From contig NZ_JABXKF010000145.1 in the NCBI RefSeq assembly GCF_017115165.1, positions 1 through 64,000 of the forward strand: a stretch of DNA of 64,000 bases, written 5' to 3'. Position 1 is the first letter of the stretch, and every line of letters starts with the position of its first letter. Positions 43,858-52,209 of this stretch are shown piece by piece. The notes beneath the pieces are model-generated. The model ran no database searches, was not told the origin of the DNA, and saw nothing but the letters and a program-made list of their open reading frames with translations. The position numbers were made by a program, and so were the translations under genes. The stretch is from Nostoc sp. LPT. GTDB taxonomy: Bacteria > Cyanobacteriota > Cyanobacteriia > Cyanobacteriales > Nostocaceae.

Positions 43858-44138
43858 TAATTTAGGGACTCTTTTCTACTGACCTTGATCTTGTCTTCGA
43901 TTTTACGAGTAAAAAGATGAGTTGCCAAATAATATCATAAATATGGAAATATGGAGCCTTCCTTTTTGGTTTGGTAAGGACACTCGCTGACGCTCAGTTA
44001 ATTTGTATGCTTCCACGCCTTGAAAAGGTGGAATTCTTGGGCTGAAACTGCGCTTTCAAGGTAACGCCTATGCTGAGGGACGAGTTAGCTGTTTGACATA
44101 TTACACGATCGTGTCTTTTGGCGATCGCCTTTAGTTAG

Positions 44139-44813
44139 CTAGATAGTATCAGGATCAACGCCAAGCGATCGCAAATATTCTTTCAACCTTTCCACCTGCG
44201 ACTGTGCTTGTTCCCTCGCCAACCTTTCCTGTTTCAGCGCCTCTGCCAACTCTTCTGGAATCAGCAACTTTTCTCCAGTGTCTTCTCGATAAAAACCAAT
44301 CAGTTGCCCTTCTATTTGCAAACGCAGCTGCAAAGGTTCACATCGACTATCTGTAATTGGCTCATACACTTCACCTCGCAGTCGATAGCCCTGCAATTGC
44401 TCCTTAATCCACTCTCCCTTGGGATCGAATAACCAGTATTCCAGGACTCCTAACTGCTCATACAGCGTCTTCTTGAAACCTGTGTCCTGGTTTCTAGTGC
44501 TCTCCGAGGTCATTTCAAAGATTACTACAGGCACTTGTCCCTCTTCCCATATTTTGTAATTATCGCGACCTCCAGGAGCGACATTAAAAATTACCATTAC
44601 ATCTGGAGCTACCCGTAACCTCGGAAAACCCTGAGCATAATAGAGAAACTGGTTACTCAAAACCGTTGCTTGCCGATCCAGCAAATATTGCCTCAATACT
44701 TCTAAAGTTGCCAGTAAAGCACATAAATGAACATAACTTTCTGCCAAAGGTTCACCATCCGAGCTTGGATAAAAAACTTCTGTTGATTCAGAACTGGGTA
44801 AGAGGCTAGTCAT
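44139..44813 (-). CDS. Uma2 family endonuclease-like protein (DUF820)
   Basis: A 224-residue member of the abundant cyanobacterial Uma2/DUF820 family, related to PD-(D/E)XK nucleases. Visible elements are VAPDVMVIFNV (acidic metal ligand), VPVVIFEMTSEST (Glu) and YEQLGVLEYWLFDPKGEWI. The C-terminal end is a Gln/Glu/Arg coiled coil (EELAEALKQERLAREQAQSQ). The family occurs in many copies per genome, and its biological role is unclear. The catalytic residues look intact. Confidence 0.85.
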   Translation of the reverse strand: MTSLLPSSESTEVFYPSSDGEPLAESYVHLCALLATLEVLRQYLLDRQATVLSNQFLYYAQGFPRLRVAPDVMVIFNVAPGGRDNYKIWEEGQVPVVIFEMTSESTRNQDTGFKKTLYEQLGVLEYWLFDPKGEWIKEQLQGYRLRGEVYEPITDSRCEPLQLRLQIEGQLIGFYREDTGEKLLIPEELAEALKQERLAREQAQSQVERLKEYLRSLGVDPDTI

Positions 44814-44894
44814 AATTAGCCACCTGGTTGAGAGGATGGGTGCATGATTATATTATCTTAGAGACTTTCCTTAACATTTATTTCTAGAAATGCC

Positions 44895-45060
44895 GAGTAA
44901 ATGAAGGGGGCAGAAGAGCAAGGGGAGCAGAGGGGCAGAGGGGAGCAGGGGAGCAGGGGGATAAGGGAGATGAGGGGGAATTATTGAATAAATCTCTCCC
45001 TTATCTCCCCCCTCTTCCTTGTCTTCCTTGTCTTCCTTGTCTTTTACCAATGCCCAATGC
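44895..45060. repeat. Composite short-repeat block, inverted copy of the block at 48.3 kb
   Basis: Purine-rich GGGGAGCA/GGGGCAGA units run into GATAAGGGAGATGAGGGGG, then AATTATTGAATAAATC, then CTCCCTTATCTCCCCCCTC and three copies of TTGTCTTCC. About 75 bases of this (44958-45035) are nearly identical, in reverse orientation, to 48295-48372. It is non-coding. Confidence 0.75.
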
Positions 45061-45249
45061 CCAATACCCCAACTTATTGTTCAAATACCAGACAAAAGAG
45101 CCGTATCGGGATACTTTTGTGAGGAATTATCGTTTTTTTTACCTTTTTGCCAGAATGGCAATACTAAATAGCACAGCGATCGCTACATTAGAAGATATAT
45201 ACATAAAAATCATTGTTGATTTTTATTCATCCGCAGTTCACACAAAACT

Positions 45250-47355
45250 ATGAGTGCAAGTACCATTATTTCCGATAATCCCTTACTCCAAGGCACTGGT
45301 TTACCTCCCTTTGCAGAGATTAAACCAGAACGAGTAGTACCAGCCTTCAATCAGTTGCTAGCAGAACTTGACCAGCAACTTGCCACCTTAGAGGCTAGTG
45401 TACAGCCCACTTGGAGTGGTTTAGTAGAACCCTTAGAAAAGCTGACAGAACGGCTTACCTGGAGTTGGGGGGCGGTAAATCATTTAATGGGTGTTAAAAA
45501 TAGCCCAAAACTGCGCGAAGCTCATGAAATCGTACAGCCACTAGTTGTACAATTTATCAACAAACTCGGTCAAAGCCAACCCATCTACAATGCTTTTAAG
45601 GCACTCCGTAGCAGTGATAGTTGGGCAACTTTAGAATTAGCCCAACAACGCATTGTGGAAGCCGCCATTCGAGATGCAGAACTTTCTGGTGTTGGCTTAA
45701 AAGGAGAAGCAAGGGAGCGTTTCAACGCCATTCAGATGGAGTTGGCAGAACTTTCTACTAAATTCTCTAACCATGTACTTGATGCCACGAAAGCCTTTAG
45801 CTTAACCCTGACAACAAAAGCCGAAATTGACGGTTTACCACCAAGTTTGGTGAGTTTAGCTGCCCAAGCTGCACGTGCGGCAAAAGAAGAGAACGCCACA
45901 CCAGAAAATGGCCCTTGGCGCATTACTTTAGACTTTCCCTGTTACGGTCCTTTCATGCAACACAGCACCCGTCGAGATTTGCGCCAAAAGCTCTACAAAG
46001 CTCATATCACTCGCGCTTCTAGTGGCGATTTAGATAATAAGGCGTTAATTGTGCGTATTTTGGAGTTACGGCAAGAACTTGCCGATATACTTGGCTTTAA
46101 GAGTTTTGCCGAGTTAAGCCTTGCAAGTAAAATGGCTCCTAATGTTGAGGCAGTCGAAGCACTATTAGAAGAACTACGCCAGGCCAGTTATGATGCTGCT
46201 GTCAAAGACTTAAAAGAACTCCAAGCTTTTGCTGCATCTTATGGAGAAGAATATCAGGATTTAAAACATTGGGACATCAGCTTTTGGGCAGAACGCCAAC
46301 GAGAAGCAAAATTTGCCTTTACCGCTGAAGAATTACGTCCCTATTTTCCCCTTCCCCAAGTGCTAGATGGCTTGTTTGGGCTTGTTAAGCGGCTATTTGG
46401 TGTTACTGTTACCCCTGCCGATGGTCAAGCCCCAGTATGGCATGAGGATGTCCGTTATTTCCAAATAGCCGATGAAACTGGTTCTCCCATCGCTTACTTT
46501 TACTTAGACCCCTATAGCCGTCCAGCAGAAAAACGCGGTGGTGCTTGGATGGATGTATGCATCAATCGTGCTAAAACTGAAAATGGTGCAACTGCCATCC
46601 GGTTGCCTGTGGCTTATTTGATATGCAACCAAACTCCTCCAGTAGATGGCAAGCCAAGTTTGATGACTTTCTATGAAGTAGAGACTTTGTTCCACGAGTT
46701 TGGTCATGGATTGCACCACATGCTCACCAAGGTTGACTATGCTGGAGCCGCAGGTATTAATAATGTGGAATGGGATGCAGTGGAACTACCCAGTCAGTTT
46801 ATGGAAAACTGGTGTTATGAGCGACCCACTTTGTTTGGCATGGCTAAACATTACGAAACTGGAGAAGCCCTGCCAGAGCATTATTATCAAAAGCTGCTAG
46901 CGGCGCGTAATTATATGAGTGGTACTGGTATGTTACGCCAAATTCACCTTAGCAGTATTGATTTAGAACTACACTACCGCTATCGTTCCGGTAGCAATGA
47001 AACTCCAGCAGATGTGCGTCATCGCATAGCCAAGACTACTACTATTTTACCACCACTTCCAGAAGATTCAATTTTATGTTCTTTTGGGCACATTTTTGAG
47101 GGTGGTTATGCAGCAGGCTACTACAGTTACAAATGGGCTGAAGTACTTAGTGCTGATGCTTTTGCCGCTTTTGAAGAAGCTGGGCTTGAAAATGAAGAAG
47201 CTATAAAAGCTACAGGTCGGCGTTATCGGGATACAGTGCTAGCACTCGGTGGTAGCAAGCATCCAATGGAGGTGTTTAAAACTTTCCGGGGTCGCAAACC
47301 AAGTACGATCGCTTTGCTCAGGCACAATGGTTTAGTAAGTGCTGCTGCAAACTAA
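45250..47355 (+). CDS. M3 family oligopeptidase (oligopeptidase A-like)
   Basis: A 701-residue soluble zinc metallopeptidase, likely degrading short peptides in the cytosol. The zinc motif HEFGHGLHHML (HExxH) lies in ETLFHEFGHG, with the downstream Glu ligand region in NNVEWDAVELPSQFMENWCY. The C-terminal YSYKWAEVLSADAFAAFEE and FRGRKPSTIALLRHNGL are typical of OpdA/PrlC. Length matches the family. Such enzymes clear signal and leader peptides in other bacteria, which may or may not relate to the peptide loci nearby. Confidence 0.93.
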   Translation: MSASTIISDNPLLQGTGLPPFAEIKPERVVPAFNQLLAELDQQLATLEASVQPTWSGLVEPLEKLTERLTWSWGAVNHLMGVKNSPKLREAHEIVQPLVVQFINKLGQSQPIYNAFKALRSSDSWATLELAQQRIVEAAIRDAELSGVGLKGEARERFNAIQMELAELSTKFSNHVLDATKAFSLTLTTKAEIDGLPPSLVSLAAQAARAAKEENATPENGPWRITLDFPCYGPFMQHSTRRDLRQKLYKAHITRASSGDLDNKALIVRILELRQELADILGFKSFAELSLASKMAPNVEAVEALLEELRQASYDAAVKDLKELQAFAASYGEEYQDLKHWDISFWAERQREAKFAFTAEELRPYFPLPQVLDGLFGLVKRLFGVTVTPADGQAPVWHEDVRYFQIADETGSPIAYFYLDPYSRPAEKRGGAWMDVCINRAKTENGATAIRLPVAYLICNQTPPVDGKPSLMTFYEVETLFHEFGHGLHHMLTKVDYAGAAGINNVEWDAVELPSQFMENWCYERPTLFGMAKHYETGEALPEHYYQKLLAARNYMSGTGMLRQIHLSSIDLELHYRYRSGSNETPADVRHRIAKTTTILPPLPEDSILCSFGHIFEGGYAAGYYSYKWAEVLSADAFAAFEEAGLENEEAIKATGRRYRDTVLALGGSKHPMEVFKTFRGRKPSTIALLRHNGLVSAAAN

Positions 47356-47365
47356 ACAACACCTT

Positions 47366-47407
47366 TGTAGAGATGTTGTATTGCAACCTCTCTACATCAA
47401 AATTTTT
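47366..47407 (+). terminator. Intrinsic terminator after M3 peptidase
   Basis: TGTAGAGA pairs with TCTCTACA, and an inner GTTG/CAAC extends the hairpin; ATTTTT follows. It lies about 10 bases downstream of the stop. Confidence 0.75.
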
Positions 47408-47433
47408 GCTTAACTAAATATTATTTTCCTAGT

Positions 47434-48234
47434 TTAAGGTGTTCCTGGAAGAATGGGTTCTTCGGCAACATCATCTAAGCGGATGCTACCTAACAAATTT
47501 CGCCACTCTGCTTTCAGGGCTGCATCTTGAGGATTTTTTTGACGCAGTTCAGCCAACGTCGTCAGTGCCTCGTACCAGATCCCATTTTGGGCATAGATAG
47601 CATAGCGCTTTATAGGTTCTGCCGTTTCTATTTCTTTGAGTGTTGGTTGACTCAGATTAACTCGTTTTATTACCCCTTCAACAAAACTTGGAGGCGAGTT
47701 CTTTTGCTTGTCACAGTTAATGGTGAAAAACCAACGGTATTGTTTATCTACTGCTAAACCGGGAGCAGTGTTAGGCAAAGAAACACGGATAACTCCTGGC
47801 TTATCCGATAAAGCGATCGCTTTTTTGTATACCTCGTTAGCGTCTGGATCTTGCAGCACAAATTCAACTGTATATGGCGAATCTTTAGTATATGGCACAT
47901 AGAAAAACCAACTTGGATGTTCTACTGTTGTTTGTCCCCAGACATTAATCACTGAGTTAGCTTCCTGAGTAAAGGGTACTAAAGCAGTCAAGTCAATTTT
48001 AGATGTAGGACATGCAGGTTCCCCGCGCTTTGCTCCACCACGAACGCGACCCCCAGGAGGGGAGCCAGGTGGAATTGGAGGTTGAGTAAAGGTTGTAGTT
48101 TGAGCAGGGTTCGTTTTAGTATTAGAGCGATTAGGGGTTGGTTTCGCCAGTACTGGAATCAGGTTAACTAATAAATTTGTACAACTAAAAGCTACTACTA
48201 AAAACAGTTTTATCGGTTGTAAATTTGAATTCAT
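47434..48234 (-). CDS. DUF928 domain protein
   Basis: A 266-residue exported protein. The N-terminal hydrophobic signal (about 8-30) is followed by a Pro/Thr-rich stretch, the family hallmark SPPGGRVRGGAKRG, then LTALVPFTQEANSVINVWGQ and HPSWFFYVPYTKDSPYTVEF, and ends with helices. DUF928 genes commonly accompany CHAT/CHASE2 genes in cyanobacteria, as here (CHASE2 lies just upstream on the same strand). The protein is probably periplasmic; its function is unknown. Confidence 0.85.
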   Translation of the reverse strand: MNSNLQPIKLFLVVAFSCTNLLVNLIPVLAKPTPNRSNTKTNPAQTTTFTQPPIPPGSPPGGRVRGGAKRGEPACPTSKIDLTALVPFTQEANSVINVWGQTTVEHPSWFFYVPYTKDSPYTVEFVLQDPDANEVYKKAIALSDKPGVIRVSLPNTAPGLAVDKQYRWFFTINCDKQKNSPPSFVEGVIKRVNLSQPTLKEIETAEPIKRYAIYAQNGIWYEALTTLAELRQKNPQDAALKAEWRNLLGSIRLDDVAEEPILPGTP

Positions 48235-48284
48235 AGAAACCTGACCTCATAGGATTTTAGATTTTAGATTTTAGATTGGGCATT

Positions 48285-48440
48285 GAGAAGAGACAAGGTA
48301 GACAAGGAAGAGGGGGGAGATAAGGGAGAGATTTATTCAATAATTCTCCCTCATCTCCCCCTGCTCCCCCTCATCTCCCCCTGCTCCCCTGCTTCCCTGC
48401 TTCCCTGCTTCCCTGCCCCCTGCCCCCTTGCTTCTTCCCC
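48285..48440. repeat. Composite short-repeat block overlapping the end of the CHASE2 gene
   Basis: GACAAGG units, then GGGGGGAGATAAGGGAGAG, then CTCCCTCATCTCCCC and CCCTGCTT arrays. Its part from 48351 on is translated as the Gly/Glu/Arg-rich tail of the CHASE2 protein on the minus strand. It is the inverted counterpart of 44.9-45.06 kb. Confidence 0.75.
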
Positions 48441-50777
48441 ATTTCCCACCCGCACTTTTATTTTTGAATTATTATAAATTGACATCAAACCCCCCATAGC
48501 TACCAGTGATAAAGCCGACGGGACGAAAGGCACCCAAGCACCCGAAATTAACAGACCAAAGCAAAGTACATACAAAACGCTAGAAGTAACACCGATTGCC
48601 AATGCCAACCAGGGTAAGGAAAGCCTGCGCCAAGCCAAGACTCCTCCAATTAAAGACCAGCCCCAAATCCAGGCGACCTCCGCCCACCATGACCAAGCGC
48701 GCAGCAAAGGTCGCCCATCCTGGACTGCACCAAGGATCTGGCTGACCATGTGAGCTTGTACCAGTACTCCTGGCATTTGCTCATCTAAAGGAATGCCATA
48801 AGGTGTAGGCCAAGTGTCTGGAGAATCCCCCTTTGCAGTCACACCAATGAGAACAATCCGGTCTTTGATGGCGTTGGGGTTAATTGAACTAGATGATAAA
48901 AATTGCGTTAGCTTTACCTGTTCGGCTATTTCTTTTGAAGAACGATAGTTGAGTAAGATTTGACCGCTATTAGCATCAATATTTTGATAGCCACCAGTAC
49001 GAGACTTCAGATTCGGAAAAATAGTCTTACCCAACTGCAAATTTCCTTCAGGGGTGAACTTTGTTTGAATTCCTAAAGGGCGCAGATAAAGGGATGCTAG
49101 TTGTAAACTGAAGGAATATGGAGCAGAACACAATGATGTCGTCTCCTGATTCATGAACAGAAGATGCCGACGAATAACTCCATCGCGATCGTAAATAAAG
49201 TCACTGAATCCCAGATTTCCTGGGGGGATTTCTGGCGGTGGCTTAGTACCTTTAATATTTACTGTGTTATCACTCCCCTTGCATACGCCAATCAAGTTCT
49301 GAGTTTTCTGAAGACGAGTAATTAAATCTGGCTGTTTGGCCTTAAAATCACGGTAGATATCTAAGCCGATCGCACGGGGTTGGTATTGATTCAGTTTTGC
49401 TAAGAGTTTATTGAGAGATTTTTCGGAAATAGAAGCTCCGATCAAGGACTCGTTATTTTGTCTTTGAGTCGCCAGATCCTCATCGTCAATTGTGATGATC
49501 AACAGTCGGGGGTCGAGTCCTTCTGCGGGGCGCGATCGCATCATCAGGTCAAAGGCTGGAATCTCTAGGTTTTCCAGCAATCCCACCAATCTCACGCCAC
49601 AAACCAAAGCTGTAACTGCCAAGCTGAATAACAAAATTCTTTTAAATCTGCGTCTGTTAGATAAAGGTAAATTTACTTCATCTTCATCTTCAGATTTTGC
49701 AGACCTTAATTCATCCCAAGTCGGTGGTATCTGCGCCGGATTTTGGCAAATCACTGGTAGCCAAGTTGCACAAGGAAATCTATCCTCAAGTCCTTGCAAG
49801 CGTTCTCGCGCTTGGCGTACCGCTTGATATAAAGACTCACCACCGGCAAAGCCTTGGAGAAAATACTTTAAAAACTCCTTTGCAACCTGGTCTGGGACAG
49901 GTTCGCGCATGATGATCATTTGAGGAATTTGCAAATCAGCCAATTCTCGCGCCAATCCCAATCCATCACAGGAGTTGAATATAGCTAATTGCAAACCATT
50001 TTCAATAGCTTTTCTGAGAGCGTACTTTAACTCGCCAATCGTAAGACTATCAGTTCTATTTAGGTAAATTCGTCCGCTTTCTCCATTTCCGTGACTGGAA
50101 CTGTGTCCAGCAAAGAAAAGAATATCCCAGTTTTTTCCCCAGAGATGCTCAGTCAAGTCCTTACGTTGTGGTTCTACTAAAAAGCTCACCTCTGCGTTAC
50201 TACACTGTTGCAGTAAAGCTTGATCGGCTTGGGTGTCAATCCCCTTACTATTCCCCACAATTGCCAAAATGTTGACTAATTGATTGAGAGCGCCTGGCTT
50301 GTGAATGCGATCGTAGGATGGTGAAGAAAGGGCAATTTCAGCTTTGGGATAGCGTTCTAACAAGTCCCACAGATGCCAGGGTAATAGCTGCAATTGGCTA
50401 TTTTCTGTTTGCAGAATCACCCGTACTTCGTCGCTGGACGATAATCTTTCTAACCATTTTTCCCTCAAAGGGCGAAACTCCTCTGCTCGCAGCCAGGTAT
50501 TAAAGCGTGCCCGCAAAATATGAGAAGCGTTTTCGCAGTCTTGAACCATCGATACATTCGTCACCTGCATTTGGTCAGCATGGAGGCGATAACGATTGCC
50601 TATCTGCCGATAACTAGACTGCCAATGACTATAATAGAGCGGCATTTCCGGGAATGAAGGTAGCCTCCCAGTGATTTCTGTTGCAGCACGCTCGTGTTCT
50701 TCACCAATTTGGAGGGTGACAGCAAACCCCTGCTCAAAACTACCCTCTCCAAATTTGATCGCCACTAATTTACCCAT
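48351..50777 (-). CDS. CHAT-CHASE2 membrane sensor protein
   Basis: About 808 residues from the ATG at 50777 (MGKLVAIKFGEGSFEQGF, the usual family start; a TTG lies at 50801). The cytosolic N-terminal CHAT caspase-like domain has FFAGHSSSHGN with the catalytic His and AIFNSCDGLGLA with the Cys. A transmembrane segment near 385 leads into an extracytoplasmic CHASE2 domain (about 405-690, containing LLIITIDDEDLATQRQ and DRIVLIGVTAKGDSPDTWPT), and two or three C-terminal helices follow. The last about 30 residues (GNGEEARGQGAGKQGSREAG and beyond) come from a short tandem repeat and are probably not functional. It belongs to the sigma/CHAT gene set. Confidence 0.88.
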   Translation of the reverse strand: MGKLVAIKFGEGSFEQGFAVTLQIGEEHERAATEITGRLPSFPEMPLYYSHWQSSYRQIGNRYRLHADQMQVTNVSMVQDCENASHILRARFNTWLRAEEFRPLREKWLERLSSSDEVRVILQTENSQLQLLPWHLWDLLERYPKAEIALSSPSYDRIHKPGALNQLVNILAIVGNSKGIDTQADQALLQQCSNAEVSFLVEPQRKDLTEHLWGKNWDILFFAGHSSSHGNGESGRIYLNRTDSLTIGELKYALRKAIENGLQLAIFNSCDGLGLARELADLQIPQMIIMREPVPDQVAKEFLKYFLQGFAGGESLYQAVRQARERLQGLEDRFPCATWLPVICQNPAQIPPTWDELRSAKSEDEDEVNLPLSNRRRFKRILLFSLAVTALVCGVRLVGLLENLEIPAFDLMMRSRPAEGLDPRLLIITIDDEDLATQRQNNESLIGASISEKSLNKLLAKLNQYQPRAIGLDIYRDFKAKQPDLITRLQKTQNLIGVCKGSDNTVNIKGTKPPPEIPPGNLGFSDFIYDRDGVIRRHLLFMNQETTSLCSAPYSFSLQLASLYLRPLGIQTKFTPEGNLQLGKTIFPNLKSRTGGYQNIDANSGQILLNYRSSKEIAEQVKLTQFLSSSSINPNAIKDRIVLIGVTAKGDSPDTWPTPYGIPLDEQMPGVLVQAHMVSQILGAVQDGRPLLRAWSWWAEVAWIWGWSLIGGVLAWRRLSLPWLALAIGVTSSVLYVLCFGLLISGAWVPFVPSALSLVAMGGLMSIYNNSKIKVRVGNGEEARGQGAGKQGSREAGEQGEMRGSRGR

Positions 50778-50961
50778 AACCGTCGCTATTTCCCTGTGCA
50801 AGATCGTGCCCTGTTCTAATGTCCGATCGCAAGCTTCACAAGTGTCTACAGATTTTTTTTCAAAATCCCCAAAAGCTGGCTTGGATTTTTAATTTTTAAT
50901 CTTTAATTAATGAATTATCACTTAATAAATTCCCGACAAAGAAGGAAGATAGCTACATATT

Positions 50962-51930
50962 TCAAATTCGGAAATATTCGGTAATACTGGTATTATCCAA
51001 GGCTACCCTAACACTAAATTGCTCTGTAGGTTCACCACGAAACTGTAACTGAATGTAGTTGTCTGATTTTCTAGATTGAGCGTCGAGAAATATTGCTCCT
51101 GAACTATCTATAACAGTGAGATGAACTCCTGGTGGCAAGTAGATTTGATTTCCAGTGGCGTGCAATTGGAGATGAATACTAGTTTGTTGATCTTTTTCGG
51201 GACTAATTTCCACAATCAACATCACAGGTTGGTTGTGGATTTGGATACCTAAATCAATCACTTTTGCCCGTTTAGTAATTGATTCTGGTTGTTTGAGAAC
51301 ATCTAGTTCTAAAGTTTCAATACCACGAAAGGCATAAGTTGGTCTGAGTTCCGGTACGTTCCACAGCGATTCAATAGTCTCCCAGCCCGTCTCAAATATA
51401 CCAGCAAACCACTGACTCAAATTCACTAATGAATTAACTGGGGATTGGCGCAGTTGCCAGATGTGGTCAATAAACGTTTCCAATGGTTGCAGTTGCCCTA
51501 AAGGCAGTGTTTCAGTTGCCACACTAGGGATAAAACCAAGCAGCCTTGCTTCTTCGAGCGATTCATCAAATTGAACTATTAAATAACCCACCCGTTCTTC
51601 CCAAGTTTCTGGAGGAATAGAACATATCTGCTGATGCAAATGCACGGGGCGACACTCCAGACGGCCAATTGAGGGCACTTGTAAATCAGCGACATCCCCA
51701 CAAAGGCGCACAATCGGGTTCCAACTGTCACTAGCTTGAAGATCGGTAGGAATATCCATCATCTGTAAGTAATCATTCACCACCCATACAGCTAAAGTAT
51801 TCAGCCGGACTTGCTCTGCTTTTTCAGGATTTGGCTGCTGGTTAGCAAATTGCTGGGCAGTTATGCGAGCTGTTTGGGAAATCGGCAATATCAAAGCGAA
51901 ATCGTCTAGCTGATAGGTGGAGTTATTCAT
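50962..51930 (-). CDS. DUF1822 family protein
   Basis: A 322-residue cyanobacteria-specific protein. Hallmarks are the N-terminal LILPISQTARITAQQFA, VNDYLQMMDIPTDLQASDSW, and VQFDESLEEARLLGFIPSV. Genes of this family usually lie between an ECF-type sigma factor/CHAT-TPR gene and a CHASE2 gene, exactly the order here. The function is unknown; conserved linkage suggests a partner in CHAT signalling. Confidence 0.88.
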   Translation of the reverse strand: MNNSTYQLDDFALILPISQTARITAQQFANQQPNPEKAEQVRLNTLAVWVVNDYLQMMDIPTDLQASDSWNPIVRLCGDVADLQVPSIGRLECRPVHLHQQICSIPPETWEERVGYLIVQFDESLEEARLLGFIPSVATETLPLGQLQPLETFIDHIWQLRQSPVNSLVNLSQWFAGIFETGWETIESLWNVPELRPTYAFRGIETLELDVLKQPESITKRAKVIDLGIQIHNQPVMLIVEISPEKDQQTSIHLQLHATGNQIYLPPGVHLTVIDSSGAIFLDAQSRKSDNYIQLQFRGEPTEQFSVRVALDNTSITEYFRI

Positions 51931-52209
51931 AAGTCAATTTCTAGGGTTCAATGCTGCTATGTATATATCACCCGAATGCAATAAATTTATGCCACAAAAT
52001 TGAATACTGGAAAAAGAAAATTGGGACTGGCGATTAGGTAAAAATATCCCATAAAATTAAAAGATTGTATATTAAGATGATATAGGAAATAAAGTTTTTG
52101 AGTATTTATACTTTTATCAAGATAGCTTCAAGCTGCTAAAAGCGGCTTATCAACTAGCAGATAGTTTGCCAAATTTTGAGCAATCAATTAGGAAGATTGG
52201 CTCCTCAAA
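51931..52209. other. AT-rich spacer within the CHAT gene set
   Basis: A 279-base gap between the CHAT-TPR stop and the DUF1822 start. No gene, terminator or repeat is seen. It may contain a separate promoter for DUF1822 and CHASE2. Confidence 0.4.

Noticed and set aside
44984-45253. 89-codon plus-strand frame before the M3 peptidase
   Set aside because: Its first half is a translation of the TTGTCTTCC repeat (LPCLPCLPCLL) and it ends by running into the peptidase start; no family is recognised.
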